A DNA stretch of 64,000 nucleotides, taken from NCBI RefSeq assembly GCF_008042075.1, contig NZ_RDBN01000005.1, forward strand, positions 554,071-618,070, read 5' to 3'. Below are positions 57,093 to 64,000 of the stretch, one piece after another. Position numbers and translations under genes: made by a program. Source of the DNA: Streptomyces sp. UW30 (GTDB lineage Bacteria > Actinomycetota > Actinomycetes > Streptomycetales > Streptomycetaceae). The first letter of the stretch is position 1. Each line of letters starts with the position of its first letter. The notes under the pieces were generated by a model. The model ran no database searches. It was not told where the DNA came from and was given only the letters and a program-made list of their open reading frames with translations.

Positions 57093-58154
57093 TCAGGGCT
57101 TCGGCGTGCGCAGCAGGGCTCCGATGTGGGCCGCCGCCGTCGACAAGTGGCGGCGGGCGTCCTTGAGTTGGTCCGCCGTCACGCCGTGGTCGCGTGCCGC
57201 GTCACGGATGTCGTCGCGGAAGCGGTCGAGCAGGCGGTCCAGGTCGCGGGCCGGGTCGCCGCCGGGCGGCTCATGGGCCCACGTCGGCTCGTAGTCGGCG
57301 GGGAAGTCCTCGGTGGTCTCGGAGTACTCGGGCTGCCGCTCCGCCGACTTGGGGGCGCTTGATGCGCCGCCCTGGCGGCCGAAGCCGAACTCCTTGCCGA
57401 ACTCCCTGCCGTAGTCCTTGCCGAAGTCGCCGAACTCCTTGGCCAGTTCCGTCAGGCCCTCCCGGACGCCCGTCGGCCAGTCGCCGCGTGCGAAGTGGTC
57501 CTGTACGTGTTCCTGGACCCGGCGGGCGATGCGCTGGACCTCCTCCTGGGCCTGGGCCCGGGCGTGATCCTGAGCCTCCTTGGCCTGGCGCCGGGCCCGC
57601 TGTGCCTCCTCGCGGGCACGCCGGCTCTCGTCCTTGGCGCGGCGGGCCTGCTCCTTCCACTCCTGCTTGGCCCGGCGCATCTCCTCCTTGGCGGCGCGCC
57701 ACGCCTCCTTGTCGGTGTAGTCGGAGAGGTCGCCGAAGGGCGTCTCCGTCTTGGCGCCGGTCCCCTTGCGGGCCTCGGAGGCCGCCGCCCGCATCTCGCG
57801 CCGCAGATCGCCCGCCGCGCCGCGCACATCGGCCCGGATCTCGGCGGCGAGCTCGGCGACCGACTCCCTGATCTCCAGCTCCAGGTCGGCCAACTCGCCG
57901 CTGCGGTCGGCCAGTTCGGCGCGGCCCGCGTCCGTGATGGCGTACACCTTGCGGCCGCCCTCGGTGGTGTGGGTGACCAGGCCCTCGGCCTCCAGCTTGG
58001 CCAGGCGGGGGTAGACGGTGCCGGCCGACGGTGCGTACAGGCCCTGGAAGCGCTCCTCGAGGAGGCGGATCACCTCGTAGCCGTGGCGGGGGGCCTCGTC
58101 CAGCAGCTTCAGCAGGTAGAGGCGGAGACGGCCATGGGCGAAGACGGGAGGCAT
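57093..58154 (-). CDS. PadR-family regulator with long coiled-coil extension
   Basis: A 353-residue protein. The N-terminal PadR winged helix is at 1-85 (LRLYLLKLLDEAPRHGYEVI, YPRLAKLEAEGLV). A charged coiled coil follows, rich in Arg/Glu/Ala at about 85-220, then a linker and a C-terminal helical pair. Common PadR proteins have 110-200 residues, so the extension is notable. It follows the DUF4097 gene with a 1-base gap, forming an autoregulated unit. Confidence 0.9.
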   Translation of the reverse strand: MPPVFAHGRLRLYLLKLLDEAPRHGYEVIRLLEERFQGLYAPSAGTVYPRLAKLEAEGLVTHTTEGGRKVYAITDAGRAELADRSGELADLELEIRESVAELAAEIRADVRGAAGDLRREMRAAASEARKGTGAKTETPFGDLSDYTDKEAWRAAKEEMRRAKQEWKEQARRAKDESRRAREEAQRARRQAKEAQDHARAQAQEEVQRIARRVQEHVQDHFARGDWPTGVREGLTELAKEFGDFGKDYGREFGKEFGFGRQGGASSAPKSAERQPEYSETTEDFPADYEPTWAHEPPGGDPARDLDRLLDRFRDDIRDAARDHGVTADQLKDARRHLSTAAAHIGALLRTPKP

Positions 58155-58155
58155 G

Positions 58156-59166
58156 TCAGAGCACCTTCTTGTCGGTCGTGCCGTCGGCCGGGGCGGGGGG
58201 TGGAGCGTCGGACTGGTGGTCGGTCGGGCGGTCGCCCTGGCCGGAGACGGAATTGTCCCCCGCGCTGTGCCGTGCGCCGTTCACCGGGTCGGCCGTCGAG
58301 TCCGCCGTGGCCTCCGGCGCCTCGGGCGTCTCCCAGGCCTCTGCCTCCCACGGCTCCTCCTCCCGCGGCGGGCGGCGCAGCAGGGCGATCGAGCCGGAGA
58401 CCGTCGTCGCCCGGAGCTTTCCGGTGCCGTTGCCGAGGCGGCCGGTGATCTTGTGGGCGCCCCACTGGCCGTGCACCCTCAGACCCTCGAAGGCGTTGGA
58501 GATCGTGCCGCTCGCGGTGTTGGCCTCGACGTCCGCGTCCGCCGGGGCCGGCAGGCGGATCGCGATCTCGCCGGAGACGCTGGTCAGCCGGACGTCCGTC
58601 GGACCCTCCGGGTCGAGGTCGACGATCATGGAGCCGCTGACCGAGTCGGCCTTCACGGCGGAGCCGGAGCCCTCGACGACCGTGAGGTCGCCGGAGACGG
58701 AGTTGAAGCGGAGGTCGCCGGTGACGGCCTGCGCCTCCAGGTTCCCCGAGACGGTGTCGGCGCGGACCGGGCCGGACAGGCCGACGAGGGTCGTGTCACC
58801 GGTGACGCCCTTGACCACCGACGGGCCCTGGATCCCGGAGACCACCGCCGCGGCGCCGACCACGCCCACCTCGACGCGGGTGTCGGCCGGCACCGCCAGG
58901 GAGACCACCGCGCTGCGGCGCCAGCCCTTGCGGTCGAGCCACTTGAGGAAGCCCTTCCACGGCAGGTCCTCGTAGGCCACCGACAGGGTGCCGCCCTCCT
59001 GGGTCACCACCAGGGGTGGGCCCTCGATCTGGGAGACCTCCAGGCGGGCGGAACCTTCGTCCGTCCCCACGACGTTCACCGTTCCGTTGACGATGCGTAC
59101 GTGGAGCTCGCTCACCGGCTCGTCGAAGGTGAGCTTCCTGGGCTCTGCTACGGACCACTCGGACAT
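58156..59166 (-). CDS. DUF4097 beta-helix-like protein
   Basis: A 336-residue protein built of repeating VSG/TVSG-x-beta units (VSGNLEAQAVTGDLRFNSVSG and similar, about residues 125-250), the DUF4097 'adhesin-like' fold, and an acidic disordered tail. No signal peptide or membrane helix is seen, so it is probably cytoplasmic. It starts at ATG 59166 and is coupled to the PadR gene. Function unknown. Confidence 0.88.
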   Translation of the reverse strand: MSEWSVAEPRKLTFDEPVSELHVRIVNGTVNVVGTDEGSARLEVSQIEGPPLVVTQEGGTLSVAYEDLPWKGFLKWLDRKGWRRSAVVSLAVPADTRVEVGVVGAAAVVSGIQGPSVVKGVTGDTTLVGLSGPVRADTVSGNLEAQAVTGDLRFNSVSGDLTVVEGSGSAVKADSVSGSMIVDLDPEGPTDVRLTSVSGEIAIRLPAPADADVEANTASGTISNAFEGLRVHGQWGAHKITGRLGNGTGKLRATTVSGSIALLRRPPREEEPWEAEAWETPEAPEATADSTADPVNGARHSAGDNSVSGQGDRPTDHQSDAPPPAPADGTTDKKVL

Positions 59167-59263
59167 GCTGCGGACCTCCTGGGCGACCGGACACGGCCGC
59201 ACGGGCCGGATCGAACACGATGAACACGATGAATACGCCGAACGCGATGGACACGACACGCGC

Positions 59264-59298
59264 CATATCGCGTCCTACGTAAAACACGATATATCGCG
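59264..59298 (-). promoter_or_regulatory. Probable PadR operator
   Basis: ATATCGCG occurs twice in direct orientation (59265-59272 and 59291-59298, 26 bp apart). The second copy overlaps the perfect palindrome CGATATATCG (59287-59296). It is an AT-rich island 98 bases before the DUF4097 start, typical of PadR sites. Confidence 0.7.
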
Positions 59299-59373
59299 GA
59301 CGTCGAAAGTCAAGACACTCGTTCTGGTGATCACAAATCACGCGATGTGGACAAACCGGCCTAGCGTGTTGTC

Positions 59374-60216
59374 ATGCCGACGGAACCCCGGACCGCCAGC
59401 AAGGCCCGCCCCGCGCCGGGCGCCCTGCTGCTCTGCCGCGCCGAGCCCGAGTCCGTCGCCCCCGTCGCCCGGCTGTTGCGCGAGGACATGCTGCTCGCCC
59501 CGGCCGGCGGGGAGTGGAGCGTGCTCGTCCCCGAGGGCAGGCCCTGGCTGGACGGCGACGAGCCGGTCGACCGCGTCCTCACCGGCTGGGCCACCGCCCT
59601 CGCCGTCGGCGCGCCCTGGCCCGTCCTCGCCCTCTGGTGGGACGCCGACCGTGCCGGCTACACCCTCGCCGCCGGCTTCCGCCGCCCCGTCGGCTATGTG
59701 TGGCTCACCAACGGCACCCCGGCCGGCGAGGACGAGGCCATGCGCACCTTCGCCGCCCGCCTCGGCCTCGATCCGGTCCTGGACGTGCAGTCGCTCGACG
59801 AGCTGACGCGCCCCGACCCCGTGGCCGACGCCCGGGCACGCATGCGTGGCCTGATCGCCGTCCTCACGCGCGCGGGCATGGCGCTGCCCGACGGACTCGC
59901 CCCCGGCGAGAGCGCCGACCACCTCCAGAGCGCCGCCCGCAACCAGCCGCACATCCGCCTGACCGAGTTGTCGGGCTGGCGCGACACCTTCCGGGCGGAA
60001 CTGGACGTCGTCGAGGGCCGCACACTCGCCGCCCTCTTCCCCGGCGCCGGCGGCACCCAGATCCGCGCCCTCGCCCTGGCCCAGATCACGCTCGGCCTGC
60101 CCCTGACGGCCTGGGGCCTACGACGCCGCAGCGGCGGCTGGACCGCGGCGGGCGCGCTGCTGCTGGGGCACGGGCTGCTGGGGCTGGCGTACGCCTTCAC
60201 GCAGCCGCGCGACTGA
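59374..60216 (+). CDS. Hypothetical protein with C-terminal membrane helices
   Basis: A 280-residue protein: a soluble alpha/beta domain rich in Trp and Leu (about 15-215) and two C-terminal predicted membrane helices. I do not recognise a family. It starts at ATG 59374. It is divergent from the PadR/DUF4097 unit, and their common control region includes the PadR operator, so it may be co-regulated. Confidence 0.8.
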   Translation: MPTEPRTASKARPAPGALLLCRAEPESVAPVARLLREDMLLAPAGGEWSVLVPEGRPWLDGDEPVDRVLTGWATALAVGAPWPVLALWWDADRAGYTLAAGFRRPVGYVWLTNGTPAGEDEAMRTFAARLGLDPVLDVQSLDELTRPDPVADARARMRGLIAVLTRAGMALPDGLAPGESADHLQSAARNQPHIRLTELSGWRDTFRAELDVVEGRTLAALFPGAGGTQIRALALAQITLGLPLTAWGLRRRSGGWTAAGALLLGHGLLGLAYAFTQPRD

Positions 60217-60273
60217 CGCCGAGGCCCGGGCGAGCCGGTACGGCATACCCTGAGGGGGAAGGCCCCAGGGGCT

Positions 60274-60310
60274 TGTCCCGGCCGTATCACGGCATGTCCC
60301 GTCCGTATCA
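60274..60310 (+). promoter_or_regulatory. Direct repeat upstream of the DUF6104/VMAP cluster
   Basis: TGTCCCGGCCGTATCA (60274-60289) is repeated as TGTCCCGTCCGTATCA (60295-60310), exactly 21 bp apart, just before the DUF6104 ribosome site. It may be an operator or a small tandem duplication. Confidence 0.6.
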
Positions 60311-60321
60311 GGAGCGAAGAG

Positions 60322-60501
60322 TTGTACTTCACCGACCGTGGCATCGAGGAACTGGCGAAGCGGCGCGGCGAGGAGGAGGTCACCTTCGAGTGGCTCGCCG
60401 AGCAGCTGCGGACGTTCGTCGATCTCAACCCGGACTTCGAGGTGCCGGTGGAGCGGCTGGCGACATGGCTGGCACGGCTCGACGACGAGGACGACGAGTA
60501 G
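60322..60501 (+). CDS. Small DUF6104 protein
   Basis: A 59-residue acidic protein starting at TTG 60322 with AGGAG upstream (60310-60314). The sequence (YFTDRGIEELAKRRGEEEVTF, WLARLDDEDDE at the end) matches a small, highly conserved actinobacterial family, DUF6104. It is helical with no Cys. Function unknown; it is the first gene in a row of four leading to the MoxR ATPase. Confidence 0.82.
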   Translation: MYFTDRGIEELAKRRGEEEVTFEWLAEQLRTFVDLNPDFEVPVERLATWLARLDDEDDE

Positions 60502-60598
60502 TCCTGCAACCCACCTGGGTATTAGCCTCGTCGCAGTTCAAGTGGGCGCCGTCCATCGTCGCTTGACCGGACGGCACGGGCTCGGCGGGGGGAGCGGC

Positions 60599-60955
60599 AT
60601 GACGCACATCCAGGATCTCGAACTGCCGGACGGCACGGTGATCACCGCCCGGATCGGAGCGGCCGACGCCTGGGACGACCAGCAGGACGTCGGCTTCACC
60701 GAGGCCGCCGCGGTGAAGGTCGAGCAGCTCCAGGAGCTGATCAAGGGCGTCGGCGGCACCGTCCTGGAAGCCGCCCGGCAGGCCAAGCCGCACGAGGCCG
60801 CCATCACCTTCGGCGTGGAGCTGACCGCCAAGGAGGGCGTGGCGGTCGCCGTGCTCGCCCGGGGCGAGGTCAAGGCGTCCCTCCAGGTCACCCTCACCTG
60901 GCAGTTCGACCGCGGAACCGCGGGGGAGGCCGACGAGAGCACGGCGCATGAGTGA
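60599..60955 (+). CDS. Trypco1-type (CU044_2847 family) protein
   Basis: A 118-residue protein with the trypsin-co-occurring domain 1 pattern: a beta-rich N-terminus (LELPDGTVITARIG), a central helix and the end ITFGVELTAKEGVAVAVLARGEVKASLQVTLTW. It overlaps the trypsin gene by 8 bases. In conflict systems described computationally, trypco domains accompany trypsin-like effectors and probably hold or localise them. Confidence 0.88.
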   Translation: MTHIQDLELPDGTVITARIGAADAWDDQQDVGFTEAAAVKVEQLQELIKGVGGTVLEAARQAKPHEAAITFGVELTAKEGVAVAVLARGEVKASLQVTLTWQFDRGTAGEADESTAHE

Positions 60956-62909
60956 GCGAAACGAGCGCCTCTTCGCACTCGTCCGGGCCGCCACCGTCCA
61001 TCTGCTCCCCACCGGGGGCAAGGACACCCCGCTGTGGGGCAGCGGCTTCTTCGTCGCGCCCGGCTGGGTCCTGACCGCCGCCCACGTACTGCGCCCGCAT
61101 CTCGCGACGGACGACAAGGCCGTGTTCCGGGTGCGCGGCGAGGGCGTGGACGCCGAGGCCCGGCTCGCGCGGTGGCTGATCACCGACCCGCGCCGCCCCA
61201 AGGTCCCGCTGGCCGAGGACCTGGCTCTGGTGCGGCTCACGGGCGAGCCCGACGACCACCCCCACGAGTGCGTGTGGCTCACCGACCGCGCCGCCCGCCA
61301 CTCCGGCGCCCTCAAGGCCTGCGGCTACTTCCCCGGGCCGCCCGAGGCCCGCTTCCGCATGGTGGACGCCGAGATCAACGGCCACGAGGACACGTACGGG
61401 CTGATCATCAAGCCCGACATCGACTTCCCCAGCGGTATGTCGGGCGGTCCGCTGCTCGACCCCGAGACGGGAGCCGTCGTCGGGCTGATCAAGTCGCGGC
61501 GCAAGGAGCAGGACGGCGGCAAGGCGGTCGCGATCGCCGCACTGCGCCGTTTCGGGGCGACGTACCGCACGGTCATGGCGGCCCACGACCGCTGGCACGG
61601 CGAGGAGCCGATGTCGGAGAGCGGCGACAACTGGATCGACCTCCAGCACGGGCCGTCCGCCGAGCAGAGCCCGGTGTGGACGCCCCGCGACCGCCGCCGG
61701 GCGCTGGATCTGCTGGCCGCGCTGCCGCCCCCGCCCGACGAGCCCACCGTCCGCCTCCTCGCCAAGGCGGCCCGCAGCGGCAACCAATGGGCCGGCGACA
61801 CCCCCGAGCTGCGGACCTGGCGCGACGGCCACGGCCTGCTCTACGAAGGCACCGCCCCGCTCGACCCGCTCACCTTCCTGCGCTACCTCCGGCTCGTCGA
61901 GGCCCACGCCTGCGCGCGCGACGCCGGCAGCCCGCTCCTCGCGGACTGGATCGGCCGACGGCTGCGCCGCGACACCCGGCGCTATCTGCACGCCCTGGTC
62001 CGGGACGTCGCCCTGCCCGACGAGCTCCGGCCGCTCCCGGGCGGCGACGGGCCGGAGCGGATCGTGATCTCCTACCCCGGCCCCGGCGAGGGCCCCGTGG
62101 TGGCCCTGCTGCTCGACCCCGTGATCGGCTCGCAGCCCGTCCGGTTCTTCTGGCAGATCTGGTACCACGACGGCGACGGCCTGCCCGAGGTCCACGAGAC
62201 GGACGGCTCGGTGCACGGATGCCGGCCCGACGAACTCGTCCAGGCACTGCGCGTCCCGCTGGGCGGACTCTTGGAGTCCAAGGACCGGGAAGGGCATCCC
62301 GTACCGCTCGAAGTCGCCCTGCCCACCGAGCACTTCGACACCGCCGTACACCGCTGGCGGTTCGAGGACATCGCGGCGCTGACCGACCCCGGACACCTGG
62401 GCGCGCGCCGTCGCCTGGTGCTGCGCGCCCTCGAGCGCCGGGGAGATCCGGACAATGTCTGGCTCGACCGCTGGCAGCACATGACGGGCGAGCGGCGCTT
62501 CCAGGGCTGGCGCATGCCGCCGCCGGGCGCCGTGGACGCCGTCGGCTACCGCGACGCCGAGCGCGACCGCATCCCCGTGATGTGCCGCCCGGCCGGACAG
62601 GGCCCCGGGCGGGTCGCCATGAAGCGCGCGCTGGGCGGCGGGCACGCCGTCGCGCTGTGGCACATCGGCCCGCACCCGGAGCGCGGCGCCTGTCCGCCCG
62701 AGTGCGACACGCTCCACGCGCGCGTGGAGAAGTTCCTGGAGACCCTCGGCTCGCTGTCCGAACTCCCCGACCGGCTGCGGCACGTACGGCAGGACATCAG
62801 CGAACAGCGCGCCGACAGCGCCTGGGCCGAACCCCTCGCCCTGCTGTACGACGACCCGCGCCGGCCACTGCCCGGCGAGGAGACCGATCCGGTGGACGCG
62901 CCGCTGTGA
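60948..62909 (+). CDS. Trypsin-like protease with VMAP C-terminal domain
   Basis: A 653-residue protein. Residues 1-200 form a trypsin-fold protease with an intact triad: His46 in TAAHV, Asp91 in EDLALV, Ser165 in GMSGGP. It has no signal peptide. The C-terminal part (about 340-640, WLDRWQHMTGERRFQGWRM..., ending AWAEPLALLYDDP) resembles the VMAP C-terminal domain of vWA-MoxR-associated proteins. The MoxR ATPase follows, so this is probably the effector of a three-part conflict system. The VMAP call is from pattern memory. Confidence 0.88.
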   Translation: MSERNERLFALVRAATVHLLPTGGKDTPLWGSGFFVAPGWVLTAAHVLRPHLATDDKAVFRVRGEGVDAEARLARWLITDPRRPKVPLAEDLALVRLTGEPDDHPHECVWLTDRAARHSGALKACGYFPGPPEARFRMVDAEINGHEDTYGLIIKPDIDFPSGMSGGPLLDPETGAVVGLIKSRRKEQDGGKAVAIAALRRFGATYRTVMAAHDRWHGEEPMSESGDNWIDLQHGPSAEQSPVWTPRDRRRALDLLAALPPPPDEPTVRLLAKAARSGNQWAGDTPELRTWRDGHGLLYEGTAPLDPLTFLRYLRLVEAHACARDAGSPLLADWIGRRLRRDTRRYLHALVRDVALPDELRPLPGGDGPERIVISYPGPGEGPVVALLLDPVIGSQPVRFFWQIWYHDGDGLPEVHETDGSVHGCRPDELVQALRVPLGGLLESKDREGHPVPLEVALPTEHFDTAVHRWRFEDIAALTDPGHLGARRRLVLRALERRGDPDNVWLDRWQHMTGERRFQGWRMPPPGAVDAVGYRDAERDRIPVMCRPAGQGPGRVAMKRALGGGHAVALWHIGPHPERGACPPECDTLHARVEKFLETLGSLSELPDRLRHVRQDISEQRADSAWAEPLALLYDDPRRPLPGEETDPVDAPL

Positions 62910-62928
62910 ACGCCGTCGAGGACTGGCC

Positions 62929-62956
62929 GGAACAGCCCGTTTACCAGGGCTGTTCC
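62929..62956 (+). other. Hairpin between VMAP and MoxR genes
   Basis: A perfect 10-bp stem GGAACAGCCC/GGGCTGTTCC with an 8-base loop, 20 bases after the protease stop, without U-tract. It may dampen read-through or protect the upstream mRNA. Confidence 0.65.
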
Positions 62957-63045
62957 GGGTATGTTCCCAGGGGCCCGCTGCGGGCGCACGACGCTCCCGT
63001 CGGCCAGGACGTGGACCACCCCCGACCGTCGACGAGGAGCGCGCC

Positions 63046-64000
63046 ATGAGCGAGTGGTTCATCTACCGGGGGATCGGAGAGCCGGATCCGGCCAGGATCG
63101 CCGAACTGCCGGACCCGCCGCCCTGGCGGGACTTCGACGCCGAACCCGTCGACTACGAGGTCCCCGAGCTCGACTCCTCCACCCACCGCAGGCTCGGCGA
63201 GCGCACCGTCCCGCTGCCCGTCCAGGACCCCGACGCCCTCGAACTCGTCAACGCGGCCCTGTATCTGAGGCGCCCGCTGCTCGTCACCGGCGAACCGGGC
63301 GTCGGCAAGTCGACGCTCGCCCACTCCGTCGCCTACGAACTCGACCTCGGCCGCGTCCTGGAGTGGCCGATCGTCAGCCGCAGCGAACTGCGCGACGGCC
63401 TCTACACCTACGACGCCATCGGCCGGCTCCAGGACGCCCAGCTCCCCGGCGAGGCCGCGGCCGAGGACATCGGCCGGTACATCACGCTCGGCCCGCTCGG
63501 CACCGCCCTGCTCGCCGCCGACAAGCCCCGGGTGCTGCTCATCGACGAGCTCGACAAGAGCGACATCGACCTGCCGAACGACCTGCTGAACGTCCTGGAG
63601 GAGGGCCGGTTCGCCATCCCCGAGCTGAAGCGGATCGCCGACCGCACGCCCGAGGTGCGGGTCGTGACCGACGACGGACGCCGGGTGACGGTGACGGACG
63701 GTCAGGTCCGCTGCCGGGCCTTCCCGTTCGTCGTCATGACCAGCAACCGCGAGCGCGAGTTCCCGGCCGCGCTGCTGCGCCGCTGCATCCCGCTCGACCT
63801 GAAGGCCCCACGCGACGAACGCCTCGCCGCCCTCGTCCAGGCACACTTCGGGCAGGGCGCCTACGACACCAACCACGACCTCGTCGACCAGTTCACCCAG
63901 GCCGAGGCGGACGGGGCGATGCGCCCCACCGACCAGCTGCTCAACGCCATCTTCCTCGCCCAGCACGCCGCCCGGGACGCCGGCCAGCGGCGCGAGGAGA
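63046..64000 (+). CDS. MoxR-family AAA+ ATPase, 3' end cut off
   Basis: 318 codons are present and the frame is open at the right edge. Walker A is GEPGVGKST at 82-90, Walker B is VLLIDELDKS, and arginine residues in LLRRCIPLDL fit the MoxR group. It starts at ATG 63046 with GACGAGGAG upstream. MoxR ATPases usually work with a vWA protein, which I expect to be encoded just beyond the window. Confidence 0.92.
   Translation, partial: MSEWFIYRGIGEPDPARIAELPDPPPWRDFDAEPVDYEVPELDSSTHRRLGERTVPLPVQDPDALELVNAALYLRRPLLVTGEPGVGKSTLAHSVAYELDLGRVLEWPIVSRSELRDGLYTYDAIGRLQDAQLPGEAAAEDIGRYITLGPLGTALLAADKPRVLLIDELDKSDIDLPNDLLNVLEEGRFAIPELKRIADRTPEVRVVTDDGRRVTVTDGQVRCRAFPFVVMTSNREREFPAALLRRCIPLDLKAPRDERLAALVQAHFGQGAYDTNHDLVDQFTQAEADGAMRPTDQLLNAIFLAQHAARDAGQRREE

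Overview
The window is a stretch of high-GC actinobacterial chromosome, almost certainly Streptomyces. The signs are strong third-position GC bias, GTG/TTG starts, a WhiB-like protein, a SigB-type sigma factor with its anti-sigma kinase, the DasR/dasABC chitobiose system, nickel superoxide dismutase and a CYP170-type albaflavenone pair. The gene order (cyc1-cyp170A1, nrdABS, cstA, dasR-dasABC-nagB, wblE, sigH, eshA, sodN, amino-acid ABC transporter, malic enzyme) follows what I remember of the S. coelicolor SCO522x-SCO526x region. No rRNA, tRNA, CRISPR array, transposase or integrase was seen.

Left part (1-19.5 kb): the end of an HD-domain membrane protein, a TPR protein and peptide deformylase. 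Next comes the two-gene albaflavenone operon (epi-isozizaene synthase and CYP170A1). The class Ia ribonucleotide reductase operon nrdA-nrdB with the AraC-type nrdS has a B12 riboswitch leader and two NrdR-like boxes 31 bp apart. A large membrane-anchored STAND-type NTPase follows, and then two monocarboxylate uptake modules (SSS symporter + DUF3311; CstA + YbdD).

Middle (19.5-35 kb): aminosugar metabolism under DasR. dasR is divergent from dasABC (chitobiose ABC transporter without its own ATPase) and the GH3 glucosaminidase dasD. nagB and a GlmS-isomerase-like SIS protein face each other across a DasR site. Four dre-like sites sit before dasA, and another good one sits in the leader region of a PdtaS-type kinase. 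A TetR C-terminal remnant, wblE, a lipid kinase, and sigH with its anti-sigma gene prsH follow.

35-38.6 kb: a family 2B encapsulin (EshA, with cyclic-nucleotide-binding domain) next to its probable cargo, a polyprenyl synthase. Upstream is a peptidoglycan amidase whose 3' end lies in a mosaic of perfect inverted repeats (85 and 124 bp) copied from the flanking genes, a clear local rearrangement.

38.6-56 kb: GNAT, TetR and DHFR-like genes; an ECF42-type sigma factor with its YCII partner; a Pit phosphate transporter; a GT39-like membrane protein; sodN/sodX; a polar amino-acid ABC transporter; malic enzyme; and a quinone-oxidoreductase-like enzyme.

56-64 kb: a probably leaderless HTH/Clp-N pair, a PadR regulator with a DUF4097 protein, and at the right edge a trypco1 protein, a trypsin-VMAP protein and a MoxR ATPase that runs off the end. 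Together these look like a VMAP-type NTP-dependent conflict system.
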